Numbered from the stretch's first letter, positions 25,073 to 38,376 are shown. The stretch is 39,627 bases of DNA from Bifidobacterium breve (GCA_945860245.1 CAMAPO010000010.1:1-39627); one strand, 5' to 3'. The notes: generated from the sequence alone by a model not told the origin. Translations and numbers: made by a program.

Positions 25073-26565
25073 TTAAAAATACTGCCGCCCAAATGTCTGC
25101 TGCCCTAGAAAAAGGCGAGACAACTTCAGTTGAGTTAACCAAACTGCATTTAGATCGGATTGCAGCAATAGATCCGCAGGTAAAAGCATTTTTACATGTC
25201 GATGGCGATAACGCGCTAAAGCAGGCAGCGGCAGTTGATGCTGATCGTGCAAGTGGTAAAAAACTTGGCCCACTTGCAGGTATTCCCCTAGCTTTAAAAG
25301 ATGTCCTTGCCCAAGAAGGTGTTCCGACAACTGCAGGTTCCAAGATTCTGCAGGGTTGGAAGCCGCCATATGACTCAACAGTTGTGGCAAAGTTAAAAGC
25401 TGCTGGAGTTGTAATTTTAGGTAAGACTAATATGGATGAATTTGCGATGGGTTCATCAACTGAAAATTCAGGTTACGGTCCAACTTTTAATCCTTGGGAT
25501 TTAACACGCACACCAGGTGGTTCAAGCGGTGGATCTGCAGCAGCAGTTAGCGCCTTTGAAGCACCACTTGCAATTGGTTCAGACACTGGTGGTTCTATCC
25601 GCCAACCAGCTGCGCTCACCGGAATCGTGGGTGTTCGTCCAACTTATGGCGCAGTCTCGCGTTACGGATTAATCGCTTACTCATCGAGTCTGGATCAAGT
25701 CGGGCCATTTGGTCGAACAGTATTAGATACTGCAATGTTGCACGAAGTTATTGCCGGGCACGATCCAAAAGATGCCACAAGTATTAACGCTGCAGTGCCA
25801 GCAGTTGTTGCCGCAGCCAAATTAGGCGATGTTAAAGGTTTAAAGATTGGTGTTATTAAGCAACTGCAAGGCGATGGTTATCAATCTGGCGTGTTGGCGC
25901 GATTTAATGAGTCGCTAGATATCTTGGCATCACTCGGTGCGAAAATTGTGCAGGTAGATTGTCCAAGTTTTGAATACGCTTTAGCGGCATATTATTTAAT
26001 TGCACCTTCTGAGTGTTCTTCTAACTTGGCCCGCTTTGATGCGATGCGTTATGGCCTGCGTACAGGTGATAGCGATGGAGCATCGGCAGAATCAGTGATG
26101 AATGCAACTCGTGAGGCAGGCTTTGGCCGCGAAGTTAAGCGCCGCATCATTCTTGGTACCTACGCACTTTCATCTGGATATTACGATGCTTATTACGGTA
26201 GCGCGCAAAAGATTCGCACCTTGATTATTGAAGATTACAAGAAGGCATTTACTCAAGCAGATGTCCTGGTTTCACCAACATCACCAATAACTGCATTTAA
26301 GATCGGTGAGAAATCAGAAGATCCAATGGCAATGTATTTGGCTGACGTTGCAACAATCCCGGTTAACTTGGCGGGAATTTGTGGAATGAGCTTGCCAGCA
26401 GGTTTGGCGGAAGAAGATAACCTGCCAGTTGGTTTCCAAATTATGGCACCGGCTATGCAGGATCAAAGACTGTATCAAGTTGGCGCAGCACTGGAAGCAG
26501 CGCTCGTTTCTAAATGGGGCGGATATTTAATTTCTAATGCACCAGCCTTAGGAGGTGCCAAATAA
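25069..26565 (+). CDS. gatA: Asp-tRNA(Asn)/Glu-tRNA(Gln) amidotransferase subunit A
   Basis: Amidase subunit that frees ammonia from glutamine. The 498 residues carry the Ser-cisSer-Lys triad at Lys77, Ser152 and Ser176, with the same spacing as in Staphylococcus GatA, within the amidase signature [13 protein letters not shown] and [12 protein letters not shown]. The start is GTG overlapping the gatC stop by 4 nt. Its TAA overlaps the gatB ATG by one base, so the three subunits are translationally linked. Confidence 0.97.
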   Translation: MIKNTAAQMSAALEKGETTSVELTKLHLDRIAAIDPQVKAFLHVDGDNALKQAAAVDADRASGKKLGPLAGIPLALKDVLAQEGVPTTAGSKILQGWKPPYDSTVVAKLKAAGVVILGKTNMDEFAMGSSTENSGYGPTFNPWDLTRTPGGSSGGSAAAVSAFEAPLAIGSDTGGSIRQPAALTGIVGVRPTYGAVSRYGLIAYSSSLDQVGPFGRTVLDTAMLHEVIAGHDPKDATSINAAVPAVVAAAKLGDVKGLKIGVIKQLQGDGYQSGVLARFNESLDILASLGAKIVQVDCPSFEYALAAYYLIAPSECSSNLARFDAMRYGLRTGDSDGASAESVMNATREAGFGREVKRRIILGTYALSSGYYDAYYGSAQKIRTLIIEDYKKAFTQADVLVSPTSPITAFKIGEKSEDPMAMYLADVATIPVNLAGICGMSLPAGLAEEDNLPVGFQIMAPAMQDQRLYQVGAALEAALVSKWGGYLISNAPALGGAK

Positions 26566-28067
26566 TGGCGCTTTCATACGATGATGTAATGGCTAAGTAC
26601 GAACCAGTCTTGGGACTTGAAGTCCACGTTGAGTTAAATACTGAATCAAAGATGTTCTGTTCTTGCAGCACAACTTTCGGGGGAGAGCCAAATACTCAAA
26701 CTTGCCCAGTCTGCCTGGCACTTCCTGGCGCACTGCCAGTTGTAAATGCCAAAGCGATTGAATCCACAATCAAGATTGGCCTAGCGCTTAATTGTAAAAT
26801 TGCGCCCCATAGCCGTTTTGCTCGTAAAAATTATTTCTACCCAGATATGCCAAAGAACTTCCAGATTTCTCAGTATGACGAACCAATTTGTTTCGATGGT
26901 TTTGTTGATGTAGAAATCGATACCGATGAAGGCCCAAAGCAGTTCCGTATCGAAATTGAACGCGTACATATGGAGGAAGACACCGGTAAGTCACTCCACG
27001 TCGGTGGTGCGACAGGTCGCATCCATGGAGCCGAGTACTCATTGCTTGATTACAACCGCGCGGGAATTCCACTTGTAGAAATAGTTACCAAGATTGTTCC
27101 GGGTACTGGCAAATATGCTCCTGAGGTTGCCAAGGCATATGTCGCCGAACTACGCGATATCTTGCGCGGGTTAAAGGTCTCGGATGTAAAGATGGAACAA
27201 GGTTCACTTCGCTGCGATGCCAACGTCTCATTGCGCTTGATTGGCTCTGATGTTCTGGGTACTCGCTCTGAAACCAAGAATGTGAATTCACTTCGCTCAG
27301 TAGAGCGTGCTATCCGCGGAGAAATGATCCGCCATGCCGAATTATTAAATGAGGGCAAGAAAGTTAAACAAGAGACTCGCCACTTCCAAGAAGATACCGG
27401 CCTGACACGTTCTGGTCGCTCAAAAGAGCAGGCCGAGGATTACCGATACTTCCCCGAACCAGATTTAGTTCCCGTTGCACCGGCTGCTTCTTGGATTGAA
27501 GAACTTCGCGCACAACAACCTGAGCGCCCATCACTTCGCCGCAAACGCCTTAAAGAACAGTGGGCTGTTCCGGATAAGGAAATGGCGGCGATGATTAACG
27601 CCGATGCGTTAGATATTGTGGAAGAGACGGTATTGCTCGGTGCAGATCCAACCAAAGCACGCACCTGGTGGCTAGGTGAAATCTCACGAATTGCTAATGA
27701 GAAAGAAGTTGCTCTCACTGATCTAACAATTTCTCCGAAAGATGTTGCTGAAATCGTTGCGCTAGTCGCTGCAGGCGAATTAACAGATAAGTTGGCGCGC
27801 CAAGTTGTTGAAGGCGTAATTGCGGGGGAGGGCGCGCCAAGTGAAGTTGTCGCCAAGCGCGGCATTAAGGTTGTCAACGATGATGGCGCGCTTATGGCAG
27901 CGATTGAAAAAGTTTGTGCAGAGCAATCCGAAACCGCAGATAAGGTACGCAACGGACATCTTCCCGCCGCCGGTGCGCTCATTGGCGCAGTTATGAAAGA
28001 GACAAAGGGCCAAGCAGATGCCGCTCGGGTGCGTGAATTACTACTAAAGCATTTGGGTCAAGGCTAG
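26565..28067 (+). CDS. gatB: Asp-tRNA(Asn)/Glu-tRNA(Gln) amidotransferase subunit B
   Basis: Kinase/transamidase subunit that activates the acyl group on tRNA and receives ammonia from GatA. The 500 residues include [10 protein letters not shown], the Cys-rich zinc site (CSCSTTFGG then TQTCPVC) near residues 33-50, the signature [15 protein letters not shown], and the C-terminal YqeY-like tRNA-binding domain. The TAG stop begins a TAGGAT hexamer placed 6 nt before ilvD. Confidence 0.97.
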   Translation: MALSYDDVMAKYEPVLGLEVHVELNTESKMFCSCSTTFGGEPNTQTCPVCLALPGALPVVNAKAIESTIKIGLALNCKIAPHSRFARKNYFYPDMPKNFQISQYDEPICFDGFVDVEIDTDEGPKQFRIEIERVHMEEDTGKSLHVGGATGRIHGAEYSLLDYNRAGIPLVEIVTKIVPGTGKYAPEVAKAYVAELRDILRGLKVSDVKMEQGSLRCDANVSLRLIGSDVLGTRSETKNVNSLRSVERAIRGEMIRHAELLNEGKKVKQETRHFQEDTGLTRSGRSKEQAEDYRYFPEPDLVPVAPAASWIEELRAQQPERPSLRRKRLKEQWAVPDKEMAAMINADALDIVEETVLLGADPTKARTWWLGEISRIANEKEVALTDLTISPKDVAEIVALVAAGELTDKLARQVVEGVIAGEGAPSEVVAKRGIKVVNDDGALMAAIEKVCAEQSETADKVRNGHLPAAGALIGAVMKETKGQADAARVRELLLKHLGQG

Positions 28068-28070
28068 GAT
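28065..28070 (+). promoter_or_regulatory. Candidate -10 for ilvD that includes the gatB stop codon
   Basis: TAGGAT begins with the gatB TAG and ends 6 nt before the ilvD ATG. The AGGA inside could alternatively serve as a short Shine-Dalgarno with a 7-nt spacer, so this is less certain than the clpX, valS and ndk cases. Confidence 0.35.
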
Positions 28071-28076
28071 TAGTAA

Positions 28077-29750
28077 ATGTCTAATATGAAACCACGCTCG
28101 GGCCTAGTAACCGATGGTTTGGAACGCGCCCCTGCTCGCGGAATGTTACGAGCCGTTGGTATGACAGATGATGATTGGGTGAAACCTCAGATTGGTATCG
28201 CATCATCGTGGAATGAAATCACGCCATGCAATTTATCTCTTGATCGTTTAGCAAAGGCATCAAAACAAGGCGTTATCGATGCTGGTGGTTTCCCTATGCA
28301 ATTTGGCACGATCTCCGTCTCTGACGGAATTTCGATGGGCCACGAAGGAATGCATTACTCCCTTGTTTCGCGCGAAGTTATCGCCGATTCAGTAGAAACT
28401 GTTATGCAGGCAGAGCGTTTAGATGGCATGGTCACCTTCGCCGGTTGTGATAAATCACTTCCCGGAATGATGATGGCAGCAGCTCGCATCGATGTTGCAT
28501 CTGTCTTTGTTTATGCAGGTTCAACTCTTCCGGGACAAGTCGATGGCCAAGATGTAACCATCATTGATGCATTTGAAGCAGTTGGAGCTTGCGCGCGTGG
28601 GTTAATTACCAAAGAGCGCGTTGATCAAATCGAACGTGCAATTTGTCCAGGTGAAGGCGCCTGTGGCGGTATGTTCACTGCGAACACTATGGCAACTGTT
28701 GGTGAAGCAATTGGGCTCTCACTTCCAGGTTCGGCAGCACCGCCTGCAGTAGATCGCCGCCGTGATGCTTTTGCAGTTGCATCTGGAGCAGCTGTCGTGA
28801 ACATGATCAAACTTGGGCTCACCACTCGTGACATCTTGACCAAGCGCGCCTTTGAAAACGCTATCACTGCAGTTATGGCAGTTGGCGGTTCAACAAATGC
28901 AGTTCTTCACTTACTTGCCATCGCTCACGAAGCAGAAGTTGATTTATCTTTAGATGACTTCCATCGCATCGGTTCTCGTGTTCCACTACTTGGAGATTTA
29001 AAGCCATTTGGTCGCTATGTAATGAGTGATATGGATAAAGTCGGTGGTGTTCCTGTAATTTTGAAAGCGCTACTTGATGCTGGTTTATTACACGGAGATG
29101 TAATGACTGTGACGGGCAAGACCATGGCCGAAAATCTTGCTGGTATCAATCCTCCTGATGTAGATGGCGATATTTTGCACGCGGTCGCAACGCCACTTTC
29201 GACTGACGTTGGAATAACAATTTTGGGTGGATCCCTTGCCTCCGATGGCGCTGTTTGTAAGACAGCTGGAATCGGCATAGAAAGTTTTGAAGGTCCTGCC
29301 CGCGTATTCGAACGTGAGCAAGCAGCAATGGCTGCGTTACAAAATGGAACGATTCAAGCAGGCGATGTTGTTGTAATTCGTTACGAAGGTCCAAAAGGTG
29401 GACCCGGCATGCGCGAGATGCTAATGATCACTGGTGCAATTAAAGGTGCCGGACTTGGAAAATCAGTTCTGCTATTAACTGATGGACGTTTCTCTGGTGG
29501 ATCTACCGGACTCTGCGTCGGTCACGTTGCACCTGAAGCCGTTGATGGTGGTCCGATTGCATTTATAAAAGATGGCGATTTAGTACGCATCGACATTAAA
29601 GCGCGCACCTTGGATCTTTTAGTAGATCCATCCGAACTAGAATCCCGCAAAGTAGGCTGGAATCCACTCCCGCATAAATTTAGGCGAGGGGTTTTAGCCA
29701 AGTATTCAAAGACCGTTGGCTCTGCCTCAAAGGGCGCGGTCTGCGGGTAG
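28077..29750 (+). CDS. ilvD: Dihydroxy-acid dehydratase
   Basis: Iron-sulfur enzyme for the third step of valine and isoleucine synthesis, giving the 2-keto acids. The 557 residues carry three conserved cluster-associated cysteines: Cys51 (ITPCNLSL), Cys124 ([10 protein letters not shown]) and Cys196 ([12 protein letters not shown]). Length and motifs fit IlvD rather than the sugar-acid dehydratases of the same superfamily, as does the link to ilvBNC. It is separated from ilvB by the attenuator region, so it is probably transcribed on its own, possibly from a promoter over the gatB stop. Confidence 0.95.
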   Translation: MSNMKPRSGLVTDGLERAPARGMLRAVGMTDDDWVKPQIGIASSWNEITPCNLSLDRLAKASKQGVIDAGGFPMQFGTISVSDGISMGHEGMHYSLVSREVIADSVETVMQAERLDGMVTFAGCDKSLPGMMMAAARIDVASVFVYAGSTLPGQVDGQDVTIIDAFEAVGACARGLITKERVDQIERAICPGEGACGGMFTANTMATVGEAIGLSLPGSAAPPAVDRRRDAFAVASGAAVVNMIKLGLTTRDILTKRAFENAITAVMAVGGSTNAVLHLLAIAHEAEVDLSLDDFHRIGSRVPLLGDLKPFGRYVMSDMDKVGGVPVILKALLDAGLLHGDVMTVTGKTMAENLAGINPPDVDGDILHAVATPLSTDVGITILGGSLASDGAVCKTAGIGIESFEGPARVFEREQAAMAALQNGTIQAGDVVVIRYEGPKGGPGMREMLMITGAIKGAGLGKSVLLLTDGRFSGGSTGLCVGHVAPEAVDGGPIAFIKDGDLVRIDIKARTLDLLVDPSELESRKVGWNPLPHKFRRGVLAKYSKTVGSASKGAVCG

Positions 29751-29780
29751 TTTCACAATCTGAGACTTACATCTCACGCC

Positions 29781-29810
29781 TTGACTCAAGCGCCATCGGC
29801 ATTGGAGAAT
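29781..29810 (+). promoter_or_regulatory. ilvB operon promoter
   Basis: TTGACT (29781-29786) is a good -35. An 18-nt spacer leads to GAGAAT (29805-29810), a weak -10 that keeps the A at position 2 and the final T. The start would fall at about 29817, the A of the leader peptide ATG. GGAG at 29804-29807 could be a Shine-Dalgarno instead if transcription starts further upstream. Confidence 0.45.
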
Positions 29811-29816
29811 AAGGCT

Positions 29817-29876
29817 ATGCAAGAGAAGCTCGCGCTCATCTCATCATCGTCTGTAATTGTGGTGGTGATCCGATAG
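29817..29876 (+). CDS. Leader peptide of the ilvB attenuator
   Basis: A 19-residue reading frame, MQEKLALISSSSVIVVVIR. It has a Val/Ile run (Val, Ile, Val, Val, Val, Ile) just before the stop, plus two Leu and one Ile earlier. Such a run of the end-product amino acids ahead of a terminator is the hallmark of ribosome-mediated attenuation. Low charged tRNA-Val or tRNA-Ile would stall the ribosome here. Four serine codons in a row precede the run. The stop TAG ends on the first base of the following hairpin. Too short for similarity-based finding, but the context leaves little doubt. Confidence 0.88.
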   Translation: MQEKLALISSSSVIVVVIR

Positions 29877-29900
29877 CGCGTGCCTTTTTAAAGCACGCGC
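29876..29900 (+). promoter_or_regulatory. Attenuator hairpin between leader peptide and terminator
   Basis: A perfect 8-bp stem GCGCGTGC/GCACGCGC (29876-29883 with 29893-29900) closes a 9-nt AT-rich loop. Its 5' strand can instead pair with CGCGCT (29831-29836) in the leader reading frame through AGCGCG (29875-29880). A ribosome at the leader stop codon would cover the 5' strand. Confidence 0.7.
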
Positions 29901-29923
29901 CCTCAGAAATCTGAGGGTTTTTT
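29900..29923 (+). terminator. Attenuator terminator of the ilvB operon
   Basis: Stem CCCTCAG/CTGAGGG (29900-29906 with 29911-29917), loop AAAT, followed by six T residues (29918-29923). It lies 45 nt before the ilvB start, so it can end transcription before the operon. Confidence 0.9.
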
Positions 29924-29968
29924 CATTTCTCTGTAAGAAAATTACAACAACCGGAAAGGAGTAAGAAG

Positions 29969-31729
29969 ATGGCACACGTACCAACCGCCAACGGCACCGC
30001 AATGACTGGAGCAACTTCACTGGTCAAAAGCCTTGAAGCATCTGGCGTCGATGTGATGTTTGGAATTCCTGGTGGTGCGATTCTTCCTGCTTACGATCCG
30101 ATCTACGACTCAACTATTCGCCATATCTTGGTCCGCCACGAACAAGGCGCAGGACATGCGGCAACTGGCTATGCGCAAGTAACTGGTCGCGCCGGAGTTT
30201 GTATTGCAACTTCTGGACCTGGTGCAACAAATCTTGTAACACCACTTGCTGATGCGGCAATGGATTCAGTTCCACTTGTTGCGATCACTGGTCAAGTTCC
30301 CTCACTTGCAATCGGCACCGATGCATTTCAAGAGGCCGATATTCGCGGTATCACGATGCCGTTCACCAAACATAATTTTCTTGTAACAAATCCAGATGAG
30401 ATCCCACGTGTAATAGCTGAAGCATTTCATATCGCAACTTCTGGACGCCCTGGCCCAGTGTTGGTAGATATTGCAAAAGATGCGCTTCAAAAGCAGACGA
30501 GTTATGACTGGCCAACTTCAATTAATTTGGCTGGATATAAACCGCAAACTAAACCCAACCAAGGGGCGATCAACGATGCAGCAGCGCTAATCGCGCAATC
30601 AGCAAAGCCAATCTTCTATGTTGGCGGCGGCGTAATCAAAGCTAACGCTACCCGTGAACTCCTTGAACTTGTCCAACTTCTTGGCGCGCCAGTTGTCACC
30701 ACTTTGATGGCGCGCGGTGCATTCCCTGATTCGCATCCATTGCATCTCGGAATGCCTGGAATGCACGGAACCGTGGCCGCAGTAACTGGCTTACAAAAGG
30801 CTGATTTACTTATTACTTTAGGCGCACGTTTTGATGACCGCGTTACTGGCAAACTCTCTACCTTTGCGCCCAATGCCAAGGTAATTCACGCAGATATTGA
30901 TCCTGCGGAAATCGGTAAGAATCGTTACGCAGATGTTGCTGTAATTGGCGATTTGCGCGAAACAATTGAGGCGCTAATTCCAGCGCTGACAGCAACTTTG
31001 GCCAAGGGCCGTGCTGATATTTCACCATGGTTGCAAAGTGTTAATAAATTAAAGGCTACTTATCCCTTGGGGTATGACACTCCTGCCGATGGCGCGCTCT
31101 CACCTCAATTGGTAATTGAACGCTTAGGAAAAATTTGTGGCCCAGACACAATATTTGCTGCCGGTGTGGGTCAACATCAGATGTGGGCATCACAATTTAT
31201 TAGTTATGAGAAACCACGCACGTGGCTTAACTCAGGCGGTGCTGGCACCATGGGCTACGCAGTTCCGGCAGCGATGGGTGCAAAAGTTGGCGCACCAGAT
31301 ACAACTGTTTGGGCGATTGACGGCGATGGTTGTTTCCAGATGACCAATCAAGAACTTGTTACTTGCGCACTAAATAATATTCCGATCAAAGTTGCAATTA
31401 TCAATAATGAAAGTTTGGGAATGGTTCGCCAATGGCAGACCTTGTTCTATGACAGTCGTTATTCAAATACCAGCCTTGATTCAAAGCGCGTCCCGAACTT
31501 TCCAATGTTGGCTGAAGCAATGGGTTGTATCGGACTTTCTTGCGAGAACCCAGCAGATGTTGATGCGACTATCGAAAAAGCTATGTCAATCAATGACCAA
31601 CCAGTTGTCGTTGACTTCCGGGTACATCGCGATGCCATGGTCTGGCCGATGGTTGCTGCAGGTACATCGAACGATGAAATTATGATCGCTCGCGCAACTG
31701 CGCCTGACTGGGATTCACAGGAGCTCTAA
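29969..31729 (+). CDS. ilvB: Acetolactate synthase large (catalytic) subunit
   Basis: Thiamine-diphosphate enzyme that condenses pyruvate with pyruvate or 2-ketobutyrate, the first common step to valine, leucine and isoleucine. The 586 residues include the catalytic Glu58 ([14 protein letters not shown]), a central FAD-binding domain, and the C-terminal ThDP motif beginning [12 protein letters not shown] and ending in IINN. GGAAAGGAG precedes the ATG. Expression is predicted to be set by the upstream attenuator. The stop overlaps ilvN by one base. Confidence 0.96.
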   Translation: MAHVPTANGTAMTGATSLVKSLEASGVDVMFGIPGGAILPAYDPIYDSTIRHILVRHEQGAGHAATGYAQVTGRAGVCIATSGPGATNLVTPLADAAMDSVPLVAITGQVPSLAIGTDAFQEADIRGITMPFTKHNFLVTNPDEIPRVIAEAFHIATSGRPGPVLVDIAKDALQKQTSYDWPTSINLAGYKPQTKPNQGAINDAAALIAQSAKPIFYVGGGVIKANATRELLELVQLLGAPVVTTLMARGAFPDSHPLHLGMPGMHGTVAAVTGLQKADLLITLGARFDDRVTGKLSTFAPNAKVIHADIDPAEIGKNRYADVAVIGDLRETIEALIPALTATLAKGRADISPWLQSVNKLKATYPLGYDTPADGALSPQLVIERLGKICGPDTIFAAGVGQHQMWASQFISYEKPRTWLNSGGAGTMGYAVPAAMGAKVGAPDTTVWAIDGDGCFQMTNQELVTCALNNIPIKVAIINNESLGMVRQWQTLFYDSRYSNTSLDSKRVPNFPMLAEAMGCIGLSCENPADVDATIEKAMSINDQPVVVDFRVHRDAMVWPMVAAGTSNDEIMIARATAPDWDSQEL

Positions 31730-32016
31730 TGGCGATTCATAAACTAGAAGTTCTCGTTGAAAACGAACCAGGCGTTTTAGCCCGTATTGCTGGCCTCTTT
31801 GCCCGTCGCACTTACAACATTGATTCTCTAGTTGTCGGACCTACTGAGAACTCGAAGATTTCTAAGATGATTATTGAAGTAAGTGTTGAAGGACACTCAC
31901 TTGAACAAGTCATCGCCCAGTTAGACAAGCTAATAAATGTGATCCGTATCGAAGAGATTCTCGAAGGTGCGATCAGTAATACCAAGCACGACACCCAACC
32001 CGATTACCAGAACTAA
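31729..32016 (+). CDS. ilvN: Acetolactate synthase small (regulatory) subunit, short form
   Basis: Regulatory subunit that stimulates IlvB and mediates feedback inhibition, normally by valine. Only 95 residues are present: one complete ACT domain (HKLEVLVENEPGVLARIAGLF near the N terminus, ending VIRIEEIL) and a short polar tail. Actinobacterial small subunits are usually about 160-170 residues with a second C-terminal domain, which is missing. The stop is followed after 23 nt by ilvC, so no remnant is left. Length is like E. coli IlvN. Confidence 0.9.
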   Translation: MAIHKLEVLVENEPGVLARIAGLFARRTYNIDSLVVGPTENSKISKMIIEVSVEGHSLEQVIAQLDKLINVIRIEEILEGAISNTKHDTQPDYQN

Positions 32017-32027
32017 ACCGAGAATAA

Positions 32028-34659
<2,632 letters not shown>

Positions 34660-34671
34660 GGAGAGAAAATC

Positions 34672-35706
34672 ATGAAAAAGATAAATCTCGCAGTTATAGC
34701 CGGTGATGGCATCGGTCCTGAAGTTATTGCACAAGGTATTCGCGTGTTAGATAAAGTCGCTGCCAAACACGGAGTCACGTTTGAGAAGACTGAATATGAC
34801 TTGGGCGCTGCTTACTGGCATCGCACTGGCGAAGTTCTTCCAGACTCGGTAATGGCAGAACTTGCCAAATCAGATGTTATCTTGCTCGGTGCAGTCGGTG
34901 ACCCAACTGTTCCAAGTGGGGTTCTAGAACGTGGCCTGCTGCTAAAACTTCGTTTTGCATTTGATCATTACGTAAATTTACGTCCAGCTCTTTTGCGCCC
35001 GGGAGTAAAAGGCCCGCTCGCCACCAAAGCTCCTATCGATTTCATTGTGATTCGTGAAGGAACTGAAGGCCCATATTCCGGTGCAGGTGGAGCGCTCGGT
35101 GTAGGAACTGCCAATGAAATTGCAACTGAGGAATCCCTTAACACCCGTCGTGGTGCTGAACGCGTTATTCGCGATGCCTTTGCTCGCGCAGAAAAGCGTG
35201 ATCGCAAGAAGTTAACCCTTGTACACAAGAACAATGTTCTGGTTCATTCGGGCGACCTTTGGACACGCACCTTTGAAGAAGTCGCTAAAGAATTTCCAAC
35301 TGTTAAAACAGATTATCTACACGTTGATGCCGCTGCTATGTTCTTTGTAACAACTCCAGAGCGCTTTGATGTAGTGGTTTCAGATAACTTGTTCGGAGAT
35401 ATCTTGACCGATATTTCTGCAGCAATTTGTGGTGGAATCGGGCTTGCCGCATCAGGCAATATCAATCCAACTCGCACTTTTCCCTCTATGTTTGAACCAG
35501 TGCACGGATCAGCTCCGGATATCGCTGGTAAGAACTTGGCTGATCCAACTGCAACTGTTATGTCAGTAGCAATGTTGATGGAGCACATGGGGCTAGTTGA
35601 AGCCGCTCGCGAAATCGAAGTTGCAGTAAGCGCTGACTTGCTTGCTCGCGGAGATAAGAAGCGAAGCACTACAGAAGTTGGAGATGCGCTAGTAGCGCTA
35701 CTTTAA
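34672..35706 (+). CDS. leuB: 3-isopropylmalate dehydrogenase
   Basis: NAD-dependent oxidative decarboxylation in leucine synthesis. The 344 residues show [11 protein letters not shown], the substrate-arginine region [27 protein letters not shown], and the Asp metal site in [21 protein letters not shown] precedes the ATG. Together with the downstream citramalate synthase it may also oxidise 3-methylmalate on the way to 2-ketobutyrate. Tartrate dehydrogenase-type relatives exist, but the operon supports LeuB. Confidence 0.94.
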   Translation: MKKINLAVIAGDGIGPEVIAQGIRVLDKVAAKHGVTFEKTEYDLGAAYWHRTGEVLPDSVMAELAKSDVILLGAVGDPTVPSGVLERGLLLKLRFAFDHYVNLRPALLRPGVKGPLATKAPIDFIVIREGTEGPYSGAGGALGVGTANEIATEESLNTRRGAERVIRDAFARAEKRDRKKLTLVHKNNVLVHSGDLWTRTFEEVAKEFPTVKTDYLHVDAAAMFFVTTPERFDVVVSDNLFGDILTDISAAICGGIGLAASGNINPTRTFPSMFEPVHGSAPDIAGKNLADPTATVMSVAMLMEHMGLVEAAREIEVAVSADLLARGDKKRSTTEVGDALVALL

Positions 35707-35707
35707 A

Positions 35708-36787
35708 ATGAAAATCACCCTCAATCCAAATAGAAAAGATGCCGCGGTTCGCGACGCATTGGTGGCTGAGGGCGGTTTTGGCAAGTACTACACAGATCAC
35801 ATGGTTATCTGTGAATGGACCGAAAAGAATGGATGGGCTGAGCCGGAGTTAATTCCATATGGCCCAATCTCACTTGATCCAGCTACTGCGGTTTTTCATT
35901 ACGGACAAGAAATATTCGAAGGCATGAAGGCATATCGCCAACCAGATGGTGGCATCGCTTTATTTCGCCCTGAAGCAAATGCCCGCCGCTTTGCAAAATC
36001 TGCGGCGCGTTTAGCTCTTCCAGAAATGCCAGAAGCGCTCTTCTTGGAAACTGTGGAAACTCTTGTAAAGCAAGATGCTGGATGGGTTCCCAATAAAGTT
36101 GGCGAATCTTTATATATTCGTCCATTTATGATCGCTACCGAAGTTGGACTTGGAGTTCGCCCATCAAATAAGGCAACCTATTTATTGATTGCAACTCCTG
36201 CCGGTGCATATTTTGATCCATCTAAAGCTGTCTCTGTCTGGATCTCAACTGAGTACGTTCGTGCAGCGCTCGGTGGCACAGGTGAAGCAAAGTGCGGCGG
36301 AAACTACGCCGCATCTCTTATCGCGCAAAAAGCGGCCGCTAAAGAAGGTTGTGATCAAGTTGTTTGGATCGATGCTATCGAGCGTAAATGGGTTGAAGAG
36401 ATGGGTGGCATGAACCTTTACTTTGTAAAAGGTAAAGGCGTAGATGCCACAGTTATTACTCCGAAGTTAACCGGCACTTTATTGCCGGGTATCACCCGCG
36501 ATTCCATACTTTCTGCTGCAAAAGATTTGGGTTATAAGACCGATGAAGTAATGCTTTCTATTGATGATTGGCGTGAAGGTGTTGCATCCGGTGAAATTAC
36601 GGAAATCTTTGCCTGTGGCACAGCCGCAGTTGTTTCTCCAGTTGGCCAAGCCAAGAGCGCAATGGGTACTTGGGTGACCGGTGATGGACAGCCAGGTGTA
36701 ATCACAATGCAGATCCGTAACCACTTACTTGCTATCCAGCACGGAACAACTGCTGATAAGCACAACTGGGTTAAGCGGGTTATCTAA
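35708..36787 (+). CDS. ilvE: Branched-chain amino acid aminotransferase
   Basis: PLP enzyme of fold type IV that does the last step to valine, leucine and isoleucine with glutamate as donor. The 359 residues fit the longer BCAT form. The PLP lysine is Lys195 in EAKCGGNYAASL, and EIFEGMKAYRQPDG (68-81) and the glycine-rich GTAAVVSPVG near residue 304 are typical. It starts one base after the leuB stop with no Shine-Dalgarno, so translation is probably coupled. Its stop overlaps cimA by one base. Confidence 0.95.
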   Translation: MKITLNPNRKDAAVRDALVAEGGFGKYYTDHMVICEWTEKNGWAEPELIPYGPISLDPATAVFHYGQEIFEGMKAYRQPDGGIALFRPEANARRFAKSAARLALPEMPEALFLETVETLVKQDAGWVPNKVGESLYIRPFMIATEVGLGVRPSNKATYLLIATPAGAYFDPSKAVSVWISTEYVRAALGGTGEAKCGGNYAASLIAQKAAAKEGCDQVVWIDAIERKWVEEMGGMNLYFVKGKGVDATVITPKLTGTLLPGITRDSILSAAKDLGYKTDEVMLSIDDWREGVASGEITEIFACGTAAVVSPVGQAKSAMGTWVTGDGQPGVITMQIRNHLLAIQHGTTADKHNWVKRVI

Positions 36788-38376
36788 TGCCAGTATCAGA
36801 TGCATTTCATATATATGACACGACTCTGCGCGATGGTGCGCAGCAAGAAGGTCTAAATCTTTCAGTCCATGACAAGTTAACAATTGCCCGTCATTTAGAT
36901 GATCTCGGCGTTGGATTTATTGAGGGCGGATGGCCTGGGGCTAATCCCAAAGATACTGAATTCTTCGCACTTGCTCGAAAAGAGCTAAAACTTAAGAACG
37001 CTACTTTTGTGGCCTTCGGTGCTACGCGTCGCCCAAATGTGAAAGCTGCCGATGATGTATTACTCGCTGCCCTTCGTGATTCTGGTGCGCCAGTTGTTAC
37101 CTTGGTTGCCAAAGCCTTTGATCGCCACGTAGAACTTGCTCTTAAGACAACCCTGGAAGAAAACTTGGCGATGGTGCGTGACTCTGTTTTACATTTGCGC
37201 CAAGAGGGGCAGCGCGTCTTTTTAGATGCAGAGCATTTCTTTGATGGCTATCGCGCCAATCGTGATTACGCACTCGAAGTTATCCGTGTCGCAATGGAGG
37301 CTGGCGCCGATGTCGCTGCGCTCTGTGATACCAATGGTGGAGCGTTGCCTGATGAAATTGCTGATGTCGTTCACGATGTATTGAGTGCAACTTCTGCGCG
37401 CCTCGGAATTCATTGCCACAACGACACTGGCTGCGCAGTTGCTAACTCAATGGCGGCAGTCGCTGCTGGAGCAACGCATGTTCAAGGCACTTTAAATGGT
37501 TATGGCGAACGTACCGGCAATGCAGACCTGGTGACAATAATCGCTAACTTGGAGTTAAAGAAGAAGCATTTGGTTCTGCCGCCAAATTCACTTCGCGAAT
37601 CGTTTAGAATTTCACATGCGGTCGCTGAAGTTACAAACATTGCACCGTCTGGGCGCCAGCCATATGTTGGCTTTTCTGCCTTCGCTCATAAAGCAGGACT
37701 TCATGCATCTGCCATCAAAGTAGATTCCGCGCTCTATCAACATGAAGAGCCGGAATCAGTCGGAAACGATATGCGTATGTTGGTCTCCGATATGGCTGGG
37801 CGGGCATCTATCGAACTTAAATCGCAAGAACTTGGCGTAGATCTCGGTGGCGACCGCGAACTCGTTGGGCGAATTGTGGATCGCGTTAAAGAGATGGAAG
37901 CGCGTGGCTTCACCTTTGAAGCAGCAGATGCATCTTTTGAACTTTTACTTCACGAAGAAATCTCTGGCAAGCGACCATCATTTTTCCAGATCAGCCATTG
38001 GTTAACCACCGTTGAGCGCGCCGAAGACCAGACAATTGTTACTAAGGCGGAAGTAACAGTTACTGCCCAAGGAAAAGAGATCTCTTGCGCCGGCTCTGGA
38101 AATGGACCAGTAAACGCCTTTGATAATGCGCTGCGCTCTGGCTTAAAGCAACTTTATCCAGAGCTTTCAATATTAGAACTTACCGATTACAAGGTACGTA
38201 TTCTCGAAGGCCGCCTTGGTACTGGCGCAGTTACTCGCGTACTCGTTGAAACATCTGATGGCAAAGGCGAATGGAATACCGTTGGCGTTCACGAGAACGT
38301 GATCGCCGCATCAGCCATGGCTTTAGAAGATGCAGTTACCTTCGGCTTAATGCGCCAAGGTCGCAAACCCGAGTAG
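36787..38376 (+). CDS. cimA: (R)-citramalate synthase
   Basis: Condenses pyruvate with acetyl-CoA to citramalate, the first step of threonine-independent 2-ketobutyrate and isoleucine synthesis. The 529 residues have the DRE-TIM motif YDTTLRDGAQQEG (10-22, Arg15, Asp16), metal ligands His209 and His211 (GIHCHNDTG), and a C-terminal allosteric domain (about 410-529). The FIEGGWPGANPKD segment and overall length separate it from LeuA and favour CimA. Its position ending the ilv-leu block fits. The TAG stop forms the start of a -10-like hexamer before xerC. Confidence 0.92.
   Translation: MPVSDAFHIYDTTLRDGAQQEGLNLSVHDKLTIARHLDDLGVGFIEGGWPGANPKDTEFFALARKELKLKNATFVAFGATRRPNVKAADDVLLAALRDSGAPVVTLVAKAFDRHVELALKTTLEENLAMVRDSVLHLRQEGQRVFLDAEHFFDGYRANRDYALEVIRVAMEAGADVAALCDTNGGALPDEIADVVHDVLSATSARLGIHCHNDTGCAVANSMAAVAAGATHVQGTLNGYGERTGNADLVTIIANLELKKKHLVLPPNSLRESFRISHAVAEVTNIAPSGRQPYVGFSAFAHKAGLHASAIKVDSALYQHEEPESVGNDMRMLVSDMAGRASIELKSQELGVDLGGDRELVGRIVDRVKEMEARGFTFEAADASFELLLHEEISGKRPSFFQISHWLTTVERAEDQTIVTKAEVTVTAQGKEISCAGSGNGPVNAFDNALRSGLKQLYPELSILELTDYKVRILEGRLGTGAVTRVLVETSDGKGEWNTVGVHENVIAASAMALEDAVTFGLMRQGRKPE

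Noticed and set aside
29761..29776. Hairpin TGAGA/TCTCA after ilvD as a terminator
   Set aside because: Only 5 bp, weak, and no T-run follows.
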